Assembly (NCBI GenBank): GCA_028683385.1
Contig: JAQUIJ010000004.1
Location: 337,416 to 401,415, forward strand
Source: Prolixibacteraceae bacterium
GTDB taxonomy: Bacteria > Bacteroidota > Bacteroidia > Bacteroidales > Prolixibacteraceae
Direction: 5' to 3'
Length of the DNA: 64,000 bases
The translations under genes were made by a program, and so were the position numbers. The first letter of the stretch is position 1. Every line of letters starts with the position of its first letter. The notes below the pieces were generated by a model. That model saw only the letters and a program-made list of their open reading frames with translations. It was not told the DNA's origin and searched no databases. This document shows positions 54,401 through 63,227 of this stretch, piece by piece.

Positions 54401-55372
54401 ATGAAAGCAGTTGTACTATACAAAACATGTTCTCCTGAAGAACTTACAATCAGCGAAATACCAGTTCCTGAAGTAAAATCAGGATGGGTACTGATAAAAG
54501 TAAAGGCGTTTGGATTAAACCGCTCTGAACTTATGATGCGCGAGTACGAAGGAAATGCGCCTTACATCAATCTGCCAAGAGTTCTTGGAATTGAATGTGT
54601 GGGCGAAATTGCCGATGTTTCGGATAGCACATTCAGAAAAAGACAAAAAGTTGTGGCGCTAATGGGCGGTATGGGACGCTCCTTCGATGGTAGTTATGCC
54701 GAATATGCATTGATTCCGACAAAGAATGTTTTTACGGTTGAAACTGACCTCCCGTGGGAAGAACTGGCTGCCATTCCTGAAACGTATTTTACGGCCTACG
54801 GCTCACTTTTTAGCAGCCTGCAATTGTCTCCTGAAGATATTTTACTCGTTCGGGGAGGAACAAGCGCTGCCGGATTATCAGCAATTCAGCTTGCCAAAAG
54901 CATCGGTGCCACTGTGCTGGCTTCTACCAGGAAAACACATAAACGCGAACTACTAATTAATCAGGGAGCTGATCATGTGCTGATTGATGATGGCACGTTA
55001 AAAAGCCAGTTGCTCAATCTCTATCCCAACGGGATAACTAAAGTGTTGGAATTGGTTGGTCCGGCTACACTGGCCGAATCGTTGAGCATGGTCAAACTTC
55101 ATGGAATTGTATGCGTCACCGGAATTCTGGGAAAAAAGGGAACCATCGAAAATTTCTACCCCATCAAGGATATTCCTTCAGGAGTTTACCTTACCGGTTT
55201 TTCGAGCAACAATCCGACCCAGCAAATCATGGACGACATTTTCAGCCGAATCAAAAAGCATAAACTAAAACCAGCTATTGCCAAAGTATTTGCCTTGTCT
55301 GAAATCGGCCAGGCTCACCGCCTGATGGAGAATAATGAAGCCAACGGGAAAGTGGTCGTCCAAACTAGTTAG
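54401..55372 (+). CDS. Quinone-oxidoreductase-like MDR protein
   Basis: A 323-residue medium-chain dehydrogenase/reductase without catalytic zinc ligands. It has an N-terminal GroES-like fold (VKAFGLNRSELMMREYEGN, VLGIECVGEIADV) and a Rossmann domain (LLVRGGTSAAGLSAIQLAKS, then LELVGPATLAESLSMVK). Family members reduce quinones or enones with NADPH. The true ATG is at 54401; a TTG two codons upstream is unlikely. It follows the radical SAM gene by seven bases, so it is part of the same transcript and may act on the peptide or on quinone stress. Confidence 0.85.
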   Translation: MKAVVLYKTCSPEELTISEIPVPEVKSGWVLIKVKAFGLNRSELMMREYEGNAPYINLPRVLGIECVGEIADVSDSTFRKRQKVVALMGGMGRSFDGSYAEYALIPTKNVFTVETDLPWEELAAIPETYFTAYGSLFSSLQLSPEDILLVRGGTSAAGLSAIQLAKSIGATVLASTRKTHKRELLINQGADHVLIDDGTLKSQLLNLYPNGITKVLELVGPATLAESLSMVKLHGIVCVTGILGKKGTIENFYPIKDIPSGVYLTGFSSNNPTQQIMDDIFSRIKKHKLKPAIAKVFALSEIGQAHRLMENNEANGKVVVQTS

Positions 55373-55440
55373 GAATACTGTCGTTCGGAATCTTTTGAAA
55401 AATACTCTAATACCGTCATCTGAAAAAAAGACTAATAGAT

Positions 55441-56265
55441 ATGTCAGCGATAAAAGAAGAGAATAAAAGAAAAGTTACCACGTATCGTTTAAAAGAAATG
55501 AAGGAGCGTGGAGAAAAAATATCAATGCTCACGGCCTATGATTACTCAATGGCCTCGATTATAGATCAGGCTGGCATGGACGTCATTTTGGTTGGCGATT
55601 CTGCATCAAATGTGATGGCCGGAAACACAACTACCCTTCCCATGACACTTGATCAGATTATTTATCATGGATGTTCAGTAATGAAAGCGGTTAAACATGC
55701 TCTGGTTGTGGTTGATATGCCATTTGGTACTTGTTCGGGAAATCCTGAAAAATCGCTGGAAGCCGCCATACGAATAATGAAAGAAACCGGAGCAGACACC
55801 TTGAAAATTGAAGGTGGCGAAGAAATCATCGAAGACATTCGGAAAATCGTTAATGCTGGAATACCTGTAATGGGGCACCTCGGATTAATGCCACAATCGA
55901 TAAACAAATATGGTACGTATACTGTAAGAGCAAAAGAACAAGCGGAAGCTGAAAAGTTGATCAGTGATGCTTTACTGCTCGAAAAAGTGGGATGTTATGC
56001 AATAACTTTTGAAAAAATACCAGCAAAGTTAGCAGGTGAATTAACATCAAAATTAACCATCCCAACAATTGGAATTGGCGCAGGGCCAAATGTTGATGGA
56101 CAGGTTTTGGTTATGCACGATATGTTAGGCATCACGAAGGGATTTTCACCTAAATTCTTAAGACGATATTCAGATTTACACACAATTATTTCTGACGCAG
56201 TTTCAAATTATATAAAAGACGTAAAGGCTGCTGATTTTCCAAATGAAAATGAATCCTATCATTGA
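55441..56265 (+). CDS. panB: 3-methyl-2-oxobutanoate hydroxymethyltransferase
   Basis: Pantothenate pathway: makes ketopantoate from ketoisovalerate and methylene-THF. The 274-residue TIM barrel has [19 protein letters not shown] near 28, [21 protein letters not shown] near 52, [15 protein letters not shown] near 90, [10 protein letters not shown] near 120 and [14 protein letters not shown] near 142, with metal- and substrate-binding Asp/Glu positions visible. Length is normal. It sits in the island with 68- and 30-base gaps on either side. No panC or panD is nearby. Confidence 0.94.
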   Translation: MSAIKEENKRKVTTYRLKEMKERGEKISMLTAYDYSMASIIDQAGMDVILVGDSASNVMAGNTTTLPMTLDQIIYHGCSVMKAVKHALVVVDMPFGTCSGNPEKSLEAAIRIMKETGADTLKIEGGEEIIEDIRKIVNAGIPVMGHLGLMPQSINKYGTYTVRAKEQAEAEKLISDALLLEKVGCYAITFEKIPAKLAGELTSKLTIPTIGIGAGPNVDGQVLVMHDMLGITKGFSPKFLRRYSDLHTIISDAVSNYIKDVKAADFPNENESYH

Positions 56266-56295
56266 TCAAAATAACTTACATAAATCTTAAGTCGT

Positions 56296-57390
56296 ATGAG
56301 AACAAAAATTTTACTCAGAGCAATTGTAATCGTTATTCTAACAACGATACAAACTGTAGCTTATTCTCAAAGTTCAATTGAGTTTTTCATTAATGAAATT
56401 AACGGCAACGACCAAAAACCGGGAACTAAAGAACAACCTTTAAAAACATTAAATAAGGCTGCCGATCTGGTCAATCTGGCCAATGGGAAAGGTGCTATTA
56501 CGGTATATCTTTCGGAAGGCATTTATGGTTTGGACGCTACTGCTACTTTTCACCCGGCGAACTGGCATTTCACCAAAGAGCAGCGACTGACTATCAGGGC
56601 TGAAGTTTTACCGGATGACGCCAATTGGGACCCCGGAAAAATGCCGGTGATTGTTTCAACAATGCCTTTAAATTTTAAGCCTTATGGGAATAACGATCCA
56701 CTTGGCGGAACCTCGTACGGAATTCAGATTGAAACTGAACATGTAACCATTCAGGGCTTGCGGGTTTTGGGCACTCCTGTACACGAAAGACCTAAAGACG
56801 GTATGGTGAGAAGAAATTATCCGATTGTTCGTGAAGGCCGGAATCTTGATGATTTGCGCATTACCCAATGTTTGTTCATGGGCGACAGGCAAGCCATTCC
56901 AAACCACCTGGCAATATTGGCCAGCGGACAAGGCGTGGTCGTTGACCATTGTATCTTCTATCATTGTAAAGATGCTGTTGTTTTTTGGTTTTCGGATGAA
57001 CCTGCAAAAAATTGCGAAGTACACCACAATCTTTTCATAGGCAATTACGGCGCAAATGTTTGGTCGTGGTCGGCCGCTGAAGATTTAAAATTCTACAACA
57101 ATGTAGTAACCGACACCAATGTGTTCTGGATTTTAAACAGAGATGAAAAAACTTCATTCTCGCTTTCAAACTCATTAATTTCAGGATATACTGAACTGGT
57201 GGACAAAGGCGGTGGACCTGCTGGTTTTGGAGAAAAAGCTGATCCGGCAAAATTGAAACTTGGTAAAGATGTCATCCTGAAAAAGGAAGGCAAATTGCAA
57301 ATAGAAGAAGACCAAACCAAACGTAACTATCTTCATTTAGTATCAGGAACTCCAGGTTCCGAACTGAAAGCCGGACTTTTCAATCAATAA
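56296..57390 (+). CDS. Exported parallel beta-helix protein, paralogue A
   Basis: A 364-residue product with signal peptide (LRAIVIVILTTIQTVAYSQ). It begins FFINEINGNDQKPGTKEQPLK, the DUF1565-like opening of right-handed beta-helix proteins, and continues with repeated turns (VTIQGLRVLG, LRITQCLFMG, VVVDHCIFYH, CEVHHNLFIG, LKFYNNVVT). No lyase or hydrolase catalytic signature was recognised. It is closely similar to the product of 59969-61060 along its whole length, ending in SELKAGLFNQ versus SNLGAGLFTK. Likely polysaccharide- or surface-binding. Co-directional with the surrounding genes. Confidence 0.8.
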   Translation: MRTKILLRAIVIVILTTIQTVAYSQSSIEFFINEINGNDQKPGTKEQPLKTLNKAADLVNLANGKGAITVYLSEGIYGLDATATFHPANWHFTKEQRLTIRAEVLPDDANWDPGKMPVIVSTMPLNFKPYGNNDPLGGTSYGIQIETEHVTIQGLRVLGTPVHERPKDGMVRRNYPIVREGRNLDDLRITQCLFMGDRQAIPNHLAILASGQGVVVDHCIFYHCKDAVVFWFSDEPAKNCEVHHNLFIGNYGANVWSWSAAEDLKFYNNVVTDTNVFWILNRDEKTSFSLSNSLISGYTELVDKGGGPAGFGEKADPAKLKLGKDVILKKEGKLQIEEDQTKRNYLHLVSGTPGSELKAGLFNQ

Positions 57391-57451
57391 GCGATTAACT
57401 CTCATTTTCGAGAATAGATTTATAACAATTAAACACTTAAAAATTAAAATT

Positions 57452-57673
57452 ATGCCACATGTAGTTGTAAAAATGTATCCGGGAAGCTCGGAGGAACAAA
57501 AAAACAAACTAAGCGAAGAAATTACAAAATCGATTATGACCATTGTAAACAAGCCAGAAGGTGCAGTTTCGGTTGCAATTGAGGAAGTTGCCGAGAATGA
57601 ATGGATGGATAAAGTTTATGATGCAGAAATTCGTCCGAACCTCGAAAAATTGTACAAAAAACCAGGCTATTAA
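57452..57673 (+). CDS. 4-oxalocrotonate tautomerase-family protein
   Basis: A 73-residue protein beginning Met-Pro, MPHVVVKMYPGSSEEQKNKL; after Met removal Pro1 is the family's catalytic base. It is about ten residues longer than the classical 62-residue enzyme and contains GAVSVAIEEVAENEWMDKVYD. Unlike its neighbours it has no signal peptide and must be cytosolic. Tautomerase substrates are enols of keto acids. It lies 12 bases before the monooxygenase-like gene. Confidence 0.85.
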   Translation: MPHVVVKMYPGSSEEQKNKLSEEITKSIMTIVNKPEGAVSVAIEEVAENEWMDKVYDAEIRPNLEKLYKKPGY

Positions 57674-57684
57674 AATTAAATAAG

Positions 57685-58041
57685 ATGAAAAAATTAGTTC
57701 TATTACTTGCCATTATTGGCTTGACAAGCATTTCGTTTGCTCAACAAAAATCGGAACCCATGAAAAAAACAGTAGTTGCCCGACTTACCATCAAGAAAGA
57801 AGCTGTTGAAAACTTTGTTCAATTTGCTCAGAAGATAGTGGAAGAAACCAGGAAAGAGACTGGATGCATTTCCTATGGTTTATACAAAAATACCTTTGGA
57901 AAGGAAGCTGAATTTGTATTTTATGAAGAATATAAAGATCAGGCTGCATTGGATTTCCATAACAAATCGGAACATCTAAAACAGTTCTTTGGTCAAATCA
58001 CCCCACTTCTTGCTGGTGCTCCGATTGTCGAGGTATTTTAA
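57685..58041 (+). CDS. Exported quinol-monooxygenase-like (ABM) protein
   Basis: A 118-residue protein with a signal peptide (MKKLVLLLAIIGLTSISFAQ) and an antibiotic-biosynthesis monooxygenase domain: VVARLTIKKEAVENFVQFAQ, ETGCISYGLYKNTFGKEAEFVFYEEY and FHNKSEHLKQFF. The cytosolic relatives (YgiN, putative quinol monooxygenases) are about 100 residues without a signal. Export of this fold is unusual and is seen directly in the sequence. It sits between a tautomerase and a DsrE-like gene. Confidence 0.85.
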   Translation: MKKLVLLLAIIGLTSISFAQQKSEPMKKTVVARLTIKKEAVENFVQFAQKIVEETRKETGCISYGLYKNTFGKEAEFVFYEEYKDQAALDFHNKSEHLKQFFGQITPLLAGAPIVEVF

Positions 58042-58091
58042 ATTGTTTTTATCATTATTAAATAAATCAATTCATTAAAAATTATATAGTT

Positions 58092-58529
58092 ATGAAATCA
58101 TTAAAAGTATTATTCCTTGCATTGACATTAACGTTCGTTTCAAACATCGTAACTAACGCACAAGAAAAAGCAGCGGAAGCTACCTCAAAAGTGAATAAAC
58201 TCACCGTGCTTTGGTATAGTGGCGATCAAATGGTGGCAGAGCGTGTGGCTTTGATGTATACCGGGGTCGCAAAGCAGTACAAACTCTTTGATGATGTATC
58301 CGTAATTATTTGGGGACCATCAGCAAAACTGGTAGCCGAAAACAAGGAGATTCAGGCAAAAGTTAAAGAAATGATGGGACTTGGCATTAAAGTAAATGCC
58401 TGTGTTACCTGCGCCAATTTATACGGAGTAAGCGACCAGTTAAAAGCGCTGGGCATTAATGTCGATATTATGGGAATGCCACTTACCAGTGCTTTAAAAG
58501 CTGAGGATACCGTTGTTTTGAGTTTCTAA
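58092..58529 (+). CDS. Exported DsrE-family protein
   Basis: A 145-residue product with a signal peptide (LFLALTLTFVSNIVTNAQ) and a DsrE/F-like fold (KLTVLWYSGDQMVAERVALMY, VSVIIWGPSAKLVAEN). Cysteines in KVNACVTCANLYGV form a CxxC near residue 110, the usual persulfide-carrying region. It may handle sulfane sulfur or thiol redox in the periplasm. Gap to the next gene contains a hairpin. Confidence 0.85.
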   Translation: MKSLKVLFLALTLTFVSNIVTNAQEKAAEATSKVNKLTVLWYSGDQMVAERVALMYTGVAKQYKLFDDVSVIIWGPSAKLVAENKEIQAKVKEMMGLGIKVNACVTCANLYGVSDQLKALGINVDIMGMPLTSALKAEDTVVLSF

Positions 58530-58551
58530 TTGACTTCTATGATAGTTTTTC

Positions 58552-58592
58552 AATCAGGAGTTGCCCAATAAACTGATAATCAATTCCTGATT
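58552..58592 (+). promoter_or_regulatory. Hairpin between the DsrE-like and hydrolase genes
   Basis: AATCAGGAGTTG pairs with CAATTCCTGATT with one G-T pair across a 17-base loop. There is no T-run; it may be a partial terminator or RNA-stability element. Confidence 0.5.
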
Positions 58593-58638
58593 GAATATTT
58601 AAATACCTGGAAATCTTATGCCCATAAATTTAATCCCG

Positions 58639-59457
58639 ATGAAACTTAAGCATACAATTTTTACACTGGTTATTGCCTTGCTGGCGTTAACCAGTGCAAC
58701 ATTTGCTCAGGAACAACATAGATATTTTACTACCTCTGACGGTGTTAAATTACACTACCGTGTTTCGGGGTCCGGCACACCTTTGGTGATCTTTCCAGGC
58801 TATGGACAAGATGCTTCGGGCTTCAAAAAAAACTATCCTGAACTCGACAAACAGTTCACCGTCTATTGCCTTGATTATCGGGGACACGGAATGTCCGACC
58901 TGCCCGAATATGGCTTTCACATTGAGCGCCTGGCTATGGATGCTGCTGAAATGATTAAGGATGCCTGCATCGGTAAGTTTTACCTCTTCGGCCATTCAAT
59001 GGGTAACACTGTGGCCTGGTGTTATTTCTCGATGTTCGGGCAAGATCAGGTTCTCAAATACATCCTGGGCGACGAAGCTCCCTGCCTTATCAGCAATCCG
59101 GATTGGACTGACAATGAAAATGAAGCTTTTACCGGTAGCCACGAGCGTCGCGAGTTGTATACTGCATTTAAGTTTATTGGACAGGGTGAGAATAATATTC
59201 TCAAAAAGAAGATGATGAGAAGGCTTTTGCTGGATCATTTAGCTAACGATTGGCGCGATATTATTCCAACCATTCATGTTCCTACAATGATCATTATGGG
59301 AGGCAAAAGCCATTTCGCTTCACAACCGCTTTGGGATTGGTTACACACCAATATAAAGAATTCAAAGCTTGAGATTATGCAAGATGCCGGTCATGGATTT
59401 TATGATTCGCATCCAGAAATTTTTAATAAGCTGACAATCGAATTTCTGAAGAAATAA
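58639..59457 (+). CDS. Exported alpha/beta hydrolase
   Basis: A 272-residue protein with a signal peptide (FTLVIALLALTSATFAQ) and an alpha/beta-hydrolase fold. The oxyanion region is FPGYGQDASGF, the nucleophile elbow FGHSMGN carries the Ser near residue 118, the acid is likely in MIIMGGKSHFASQP, and the His in MQDAGHGFYDSHPE. An upstream in-frame ATG at 58618 adds seven residues and is less likely. It seems intact. Ester, lactone or halide substrates cannot be told apart. Confidence 0.87.
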   Translation: MKLKHTIFTLVIALLALTSATFAQEQHRYFTTSDGVKLHYRVSGSGTPLVIFPGYGQDASGFKKNYPELDKQFTVYCLDYRGHGMSDLPEYGFHIERLAMDAAEMIKDACIGKFYLFGHSMGNTVAWCYFSMFGQDQVLKYILGDEAPCLISNPDWTDNENEAFTGSHERRELYTAFKFIGQGENNILKKKMMRRLLLDHLANDWRDIIPTIHVPTMIIMGGKSHFASQPLWDWLHTNIKNSKLEIMQDAGHGFYDSHPEIFNKLTIEFLKK

Positions 59458-59487
59458 TAAAAGTTGCAGCATCAAAAAATAAGCGAA

Positions 59488-59916
59488 ATGAGCAAATATT
59501 TCCTGACATTGATTTTATTGGCTTTTCTCAGCTTGACAGCCAGATCGCAGTATAGTGGATTAATTATCAAAGATTTGCTGCGTACAGACACAACTTCTAT
59601 CGGTCAGAAAATTACTTATCCTGATTTTAACGATCCGGAAGTCACCATGCTAAAAGTCACGATTCCCCCGGGAAAATCAACTGGTTGGCACAAGCACAAC
59701 ATTCCGGTTTTTGCCTATGTCGTAAAAGGTACACTGACTGTGGAACTTGAAGATCATCGGGAAATAAAATTCAAGGAAGAATCGACTTTTGCTGAAATGC
59801 GCGATACTTACCACAATGGGACAAATAAGGAAGATACTGATTTGATATTGATAGCCATTTATATGGGTGTAAAGGGTCAAAAACTCTCGATCATGAAGGA
59901 AAACCAACCCCAGTAA
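59488..59916 (+). CDS. Exported cupin-domain protein
   Basis: A 142-residue product with a signal peptide (YFLTLILLAFLSLTARSQ) and a single cupin. Metal ligands are visible in GWHKHNIPVFAYVVKGTLTV, with a second His in TYHNGTNKEDT. The start is the ATG at 59488; a TTG earlier in frame is not needed. It follows the hydrolase by 30 bases. Small cupins are often dioxygenases or isomerases, but no substrate is evident. Confidence 0.85.
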   Translation: MSKYFLTLILLAFLSLTARSQYSGLIIKDLLRTDTTSIGQKITYPDFNDPEVTMLKVTIPPGKSTGWHKHNIPVFAYVVKGTLTVELEDHREIKFKEESTFAEMRDTYHNGTNKEDTDLILIAIYMGVKGQKLSIMKENQPQ

Positions 59917-59968
59917 AGGATATAGAATTGGGTTTAAAACAAATAAATTAACCACTAAAGAAATAAAA

Positions 59969-61060
59969 ATGAAAAGAAATAAAACATTGATGTTTAAATT
60001 GTTTGTGTTGATCATGTTCGTGCAAACAGTTGTTTTCGCTCAAGGCACTAAAGAGATTTTTATTAATGCCAATTCAGGGAATGATCAAAATGCCGGAACG
60101 AAAGAAAGTCCCCTGAAATCGTTAAGCGAAGCTGCTAAAAAAGTAAATACTCTGGAAGGTAAAGGTGCCATAACAATTTACCTCTCGAAAGGCGTGTACG
60201 GTATGGCTGAAACAGCCAAGTTTACTGCAGAAAAATGGCAATTTTCCGAATCCGACCGTTTGACTATCCGTGCTGAAAAATTACCGGACGATGCAAGCTG
60301 GAATCCGGGCGATATGCCTGTTATGGTATCAACAATGCCATTCGATATTGAAGAAAAGAATGACAAAAAAGAGCTTATTGGAGCATTTAATTATGGCATC
60401 CTCATTGAAACAAGCCATGTTACCATTCAGGGATTGCGTATCATGGGCGAACCGGTACACGAAAGTCCGTTTAAAAATATTTTAATCAGAAATTATCCGA
60501 TTGTTTGGGATGGTAAAAATCTGGAAGATTTCAGGGTAACCCAATGTTTGTTTTTAGGAAACAAAATTGCGCTTCCTAATCATTTAGGCATTCTTTCTGC
60601 CGGAAGGGCTTTGGAAGTCGATCATTGTGTGTTTTATGGTGTAAAAGATGCTGTGGTTATGTGGAATACACCTGCTGACAAATCAAAAATGCACCACAAT
60701 CTTTGTGTTAACACCTATGGAGCAATGGTTTGGACCTGGTCAACCACTGAAGATTTTAAATTCTACAACAACGTGATGAGTAATGTAAACGTAATCTGGG
60801 TCTTGAATAAGGATGCAAAAAATACGTTTGCCATCGAGAATTCCATGTTTGTTGGGTACAACGAATTAGTAAACAAAGGCGGTGGCGCAGCAGGTTTTGG
60901 TGAAAAAGCAGATCCTTCTAAATTGAAACTCAGCGATAATGTTGTTCTAAAGAAAGAAGGCAGTTTGCAAATAGTAGAAGATCCCACCGACCGCAACTAC
61001 CTGCATTTGGTGCCGGGCACAATGGGTTCAAATTTAGGAGCTGGTTTGTTTACCAAATAG
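59969..61060 (+). CDS. Exported parallel beta-helix protein, paralogue B
   Basis: A 363-residue product with signal peptide (LFVLIMFVQTVVFAQG), then KEIFINANSGNDQNAGTKES and beta-helix turns with the same motif order as paralogue A (VTIQGLRIMG, FRVTQCLFLG, LEVDHCVFYG, SKMHHNLCVN, FKFYNNVMS). The two share most positions including the GGAAGFGEKADPSKLKL block. The pair flanks the small-enzyme genes, suggesting a duplication. Role unknown, likely periplasmic or surface. Confidence 0.8.
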   Translation: MKRNKTLMFKLFVLIMFVQTVVFAQGTKEIFINANSGNDQNAGTKESPLKSLSEAAKKVNTLEGKGAITIYLSKGVYGMAETAKFTAEKWQFSESDRLTIRAEKLPDDASWNPGDMPVMVSTMPFDIEEKNDKKELIGAFNYGILIETSHVTIQGLRIMGEPVHESPFKNILIRNYPIVWDGKNLEDFRVTQCLFLGNKIALPNHLGILSAGRALEVDHCVFYGVKDAVVMWNTPADKSKMHHNLCVNTYGAMVWTWSTTEDFKFYNNVMSNVNVIWVLNKDAKNTFAIENSMFVGYNELVNKGGGAAGFGEKADPSKLKLSDNVVLKKEGSLQIVEDPTDRNYLHLVPGTMGSNLGAGLFTK

Positions 61061-61087
61061 AAAAAACATCTTTAAACGAGACAACCA

Positions 61088-61738
61088 ATGAAAAAAAATG
61101 CGTTGCTGTGGCTATTGTTCCTGTTCATCTTTTCAAACCTATCGGTTGGCCAAAAAGTCATTGAATACAATTTGGCTGATTTGCACAGAAGTGGTCAACT
61201 AATTGCAAAAAACAGGGTGATTACGATAGAAAAAGATAACAATGGTGAATTTATCCGGTTAGGTAAGGCGATGGTTGGATCTGCGATTCTTCTGCCCGCT
61301 GATGATTTTAAAAGAGGAAAAATTGAAGCATTGGTCCGGGGAAAAGACATTTTTCAAGGAAGCTTTGCAGGTCTGGCTTTTCATGCCCAGAGTGACAGTA
61401 TTTTTGATTTGGTTTATTGCCGTCCGTTTAACTTCCAGACCTCGGATTCATTGCGCAGGATTCACATGATTCAATATGCTTATTTTCCAAAATTAGACTG
61501 GCAGGTACTTCGGGTAAAGTACAACAGCATTTACGAAAAAGGTATTGCGAATCCGCCAAAAGCCGATGAGTGGTTTAAACTAACGCTTGAGGTGGACGAA
61601 AAACAGGTAAAAGCATATATTAACGATTCAAATACACCTACATTGGTGGTTGAAAAACTTAATCAAATTTCAACTGGGAAAGTTGGTATATTTGGATTAA
61701 ATGCTGATTTTAAATCCATTAAAATTGAATACAAATAA
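61088..61738 (+). CDS. Exported jelly-roll protein, paralogue A
   Basis: A 216-residue product with a signal peptide (LLWLLFLFIFSNLSVGQ) and a beta-rich body resembling concanavalin/LamG-type folds (like DUF1080). It has GKIEALVRGKDIFQGSFAGLAF near 85, LVYCRPFNFQTSDSLRRIHMIQY near 120 and WFKLTLEVDEKQVKAYIND near 165. No catalytic site is seen. Its layout matches the next gene's product. Probably a glycan- or ligand-binding protein. Confidence 0.78.
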   Translation: MKKNALLWLLFLFIFSNLSVGQKVIEYNLADLHRSGQLIAKNRVITIEKDNNGEFIRLGKAMVGSAILLPADDFKRGKIEALVRGKDIFQGSFAGLAFHAQSDSIFDLVYCRPFNFQTSDSLRRIHMIQYAYFPKLDWQVLRVKYNSIYEKGIANPPKADEWFKLTLEVDEKQVKAYINDSNTPTLVVEKLNQISTGKVGIFGLNADFKSIKIEYK

Positions 61739-61745
61739 GCAGATT

Positions 61746-62417
61746 ATGAAACTATACCGATTTTTATTCATTGGCGCTTTAGCTTTTAGCGCACTAAAGC
61801 TAAACGCTCAGGTTATCAGGTTTGAAAAAGATAAGCTGGAACCAAATCAGGTTTCCATGTCGGTTGAGAAACTGCAAGGAAAAGAGGTAATTAAGGTCAC
61901 GAAAAACAAGGAAATAAAAGAAGTTGACCAGCCTACATTTGTGAAAATCAAAGGAACAAATTTTCATAACGGTACTATCGAAGTATCGGTATTGAGCAGG
62001 CTCTTGCCCGATGCTGATCAGCTTGCCCGTGGGTTTATTGGACTGGCTTTCAGAATTAATGAAGACAATTCTAAATTCGAAAGCATTTACATTCGCCCGA
62101 CCAATGCCCGTGCCGACGACCAGGTCAGAAGAAACCACTCCATTCAGTATTTTTCATTTCCTGATTATCCTTTCATGAGAACCCGGAAAGAAACACCTGA
62201 AAAGTACGAGTCATATACAGATATGGCACTCAATGAATGGATTAAAATCAAAATCACCGTTAAAGATGCCAAGGCTCAGTTGTTTATAAATGATGCTGCC
62301 CAACCCAACTTAATTGTCAACGATTTAAAGCACGGAGCTGATTCTTCCGGTGCTATTGGTTTGTGGGTTGATGTAGGTACTGAAGGCTATTTCGCTGATT
62401 TAAAGATTTCGAACTAA
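61746..62417 (+). CDS. Exported jelly-roll protein, paralogue B
   Basis: A 223-residue product with a signal peptide (LFIGALAFSALKLNAQ), then a LamG-like body: GTIEVSVLSRLLPDADQ, RGFIGLAFRINEDNSKFES, IYIRPTNARADDQVRRNHSIQY and WIKIKITVKDAKAQLFIND. The IYIRPTN-RRxHxIQY and EWxKxxxxVxxxxxxxxIND motifs recur in paralogue A, so the two genes come from one duplication. The ATG at 61746 is chosen; a longer frame runs into the previous gene. It precedes the macrodomain gene by 25 bases. Confidence 0.78.
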   Translation: MKLYRFLFIGALAFSALKLNAQVIRFEKDKLEPNQVSMSVEKLQGKEVIKVTKNKEIKEVDQPTFVKIKGTNFHNGTIEVSVLSRLLPDADQLARGFIGLAFRINEDNSKFESIYIRPTNARADDQVRRNHSIQYFSFPDYPFMRTRKETPEKYESYTDMALNEWIKIKITVKDAKAQLFINDAAQPNLIVNDLKHGADSSGAIGLWVDVGTEGYFADLKISN

Positions 62418-62442
62418 GTTTAATTTTCACTGACCATTTCTG

Positions 62443-63225
62443 ATGGACAACCTGGTTTATCTGCTGGAAAAATTGATGGAGGCACTACCTGAGTATAAGC
62501 ATATTCAGATACCCGACAATCGTAATGAGAAAAGAAGATTAATGCGATCATTGATGAATATTCTATCTCCGCAGGAAATGGGTGCCGATTTCTTTAAAAT
62601 TCAGGATGAAGAACTTCAGGCTCAACGTGTGGAAAAAGGAGTTGTTGATTTAAGCAGCATTAAATCGACCCGTAAAAATCAGCGGTTTAAATTGTGGCAG
62701 GGCGATATTACAAGGCTAAACACCGATGCCATTGTTAATGCGGCGAACAGCCAGTTGTTGGGTTGTTTTGTTCCGTTGCACCGTTGTATCGACAATGCCA
62801 TTCACTCGGCTGCCGGTATTCAGTTAAGGCTCGAGTGCAACGAAATTATGAAGAACCAGGGAAGTCTTGAACCAACGGGAACAGCAAAAATAACCAGTGG
62901 CTATAACCTCCCTGCTAAATATGTCCTTCATACCGTTGGGCCAATTATCAAAACTGAAAAAGCAACCACTAAAGAAGAAATGCTACTGGCTTCTTGTTAC
63001 CGGTCATGCTTGCAGTTGGCCGAAGAAAAGCGACTCAAAAGTCTCGCGTTTTGTTGCATATCAACCGGCGAATTCAGGTTTCCGAACCAGAGGGCGGCCG
63101 AAATAGCCATTAGTACTGTGGAAAACTATTTCCAATCAGTTCAGGAAACATCATTGGAAACCATTGTATTTAATGTGTACAAAGATTTGGATTTAATGAT
63201 TTATGAATATCTGTTAGGCAATTAA
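62443..63225 (+). CDS. Zinc-type macrodomain ADP-ribosyl hydrolase
   Basis: A 260-residue cytosolic protein. An N-terminal helical part (~1-80, including LMNILSPQEMGADFFKIQDEEL) precedes a macrodomain. The core has LWQGDITRLNTDAIVNAAN near 84-102, a GCFVPLHRCIDNAIH insertion with Cys108, His113 and Cys115 in place to bind zinc, and the phosphate loop ISTGEFRFPNQRAAEIA near 206. This is the class found paired with class M sirtuins, where it removes ADP-ribose from modified proteins. It ends three bases before the sirtuin start. No signal peptide. Confidence 0.93.
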   Translation: MDNLVYLLEKLMEALPEYKHIQIPDNRNEKRRLMRSLMNILSPQEMGADFFKIQDEELQAQRVEKGVVDLSSIKSTRKNQRFKLWQGDITRLNTDAIVNAANSQLLGCFVPLHRCIDNAIHSAAGIQLRLECNEIMKNQGSLEPTGTAKITSGYNLPAKYVLHTVGPIIKTEKATTKEEMLLASCYRSCLQLAEEKRLKSLAFCCISTGEFRFPNQRAAEIAISTVENYFQSVQETSLETIVFNVYKDLDLMIYEYLLGN

Positions 63226-63227
63226 GC

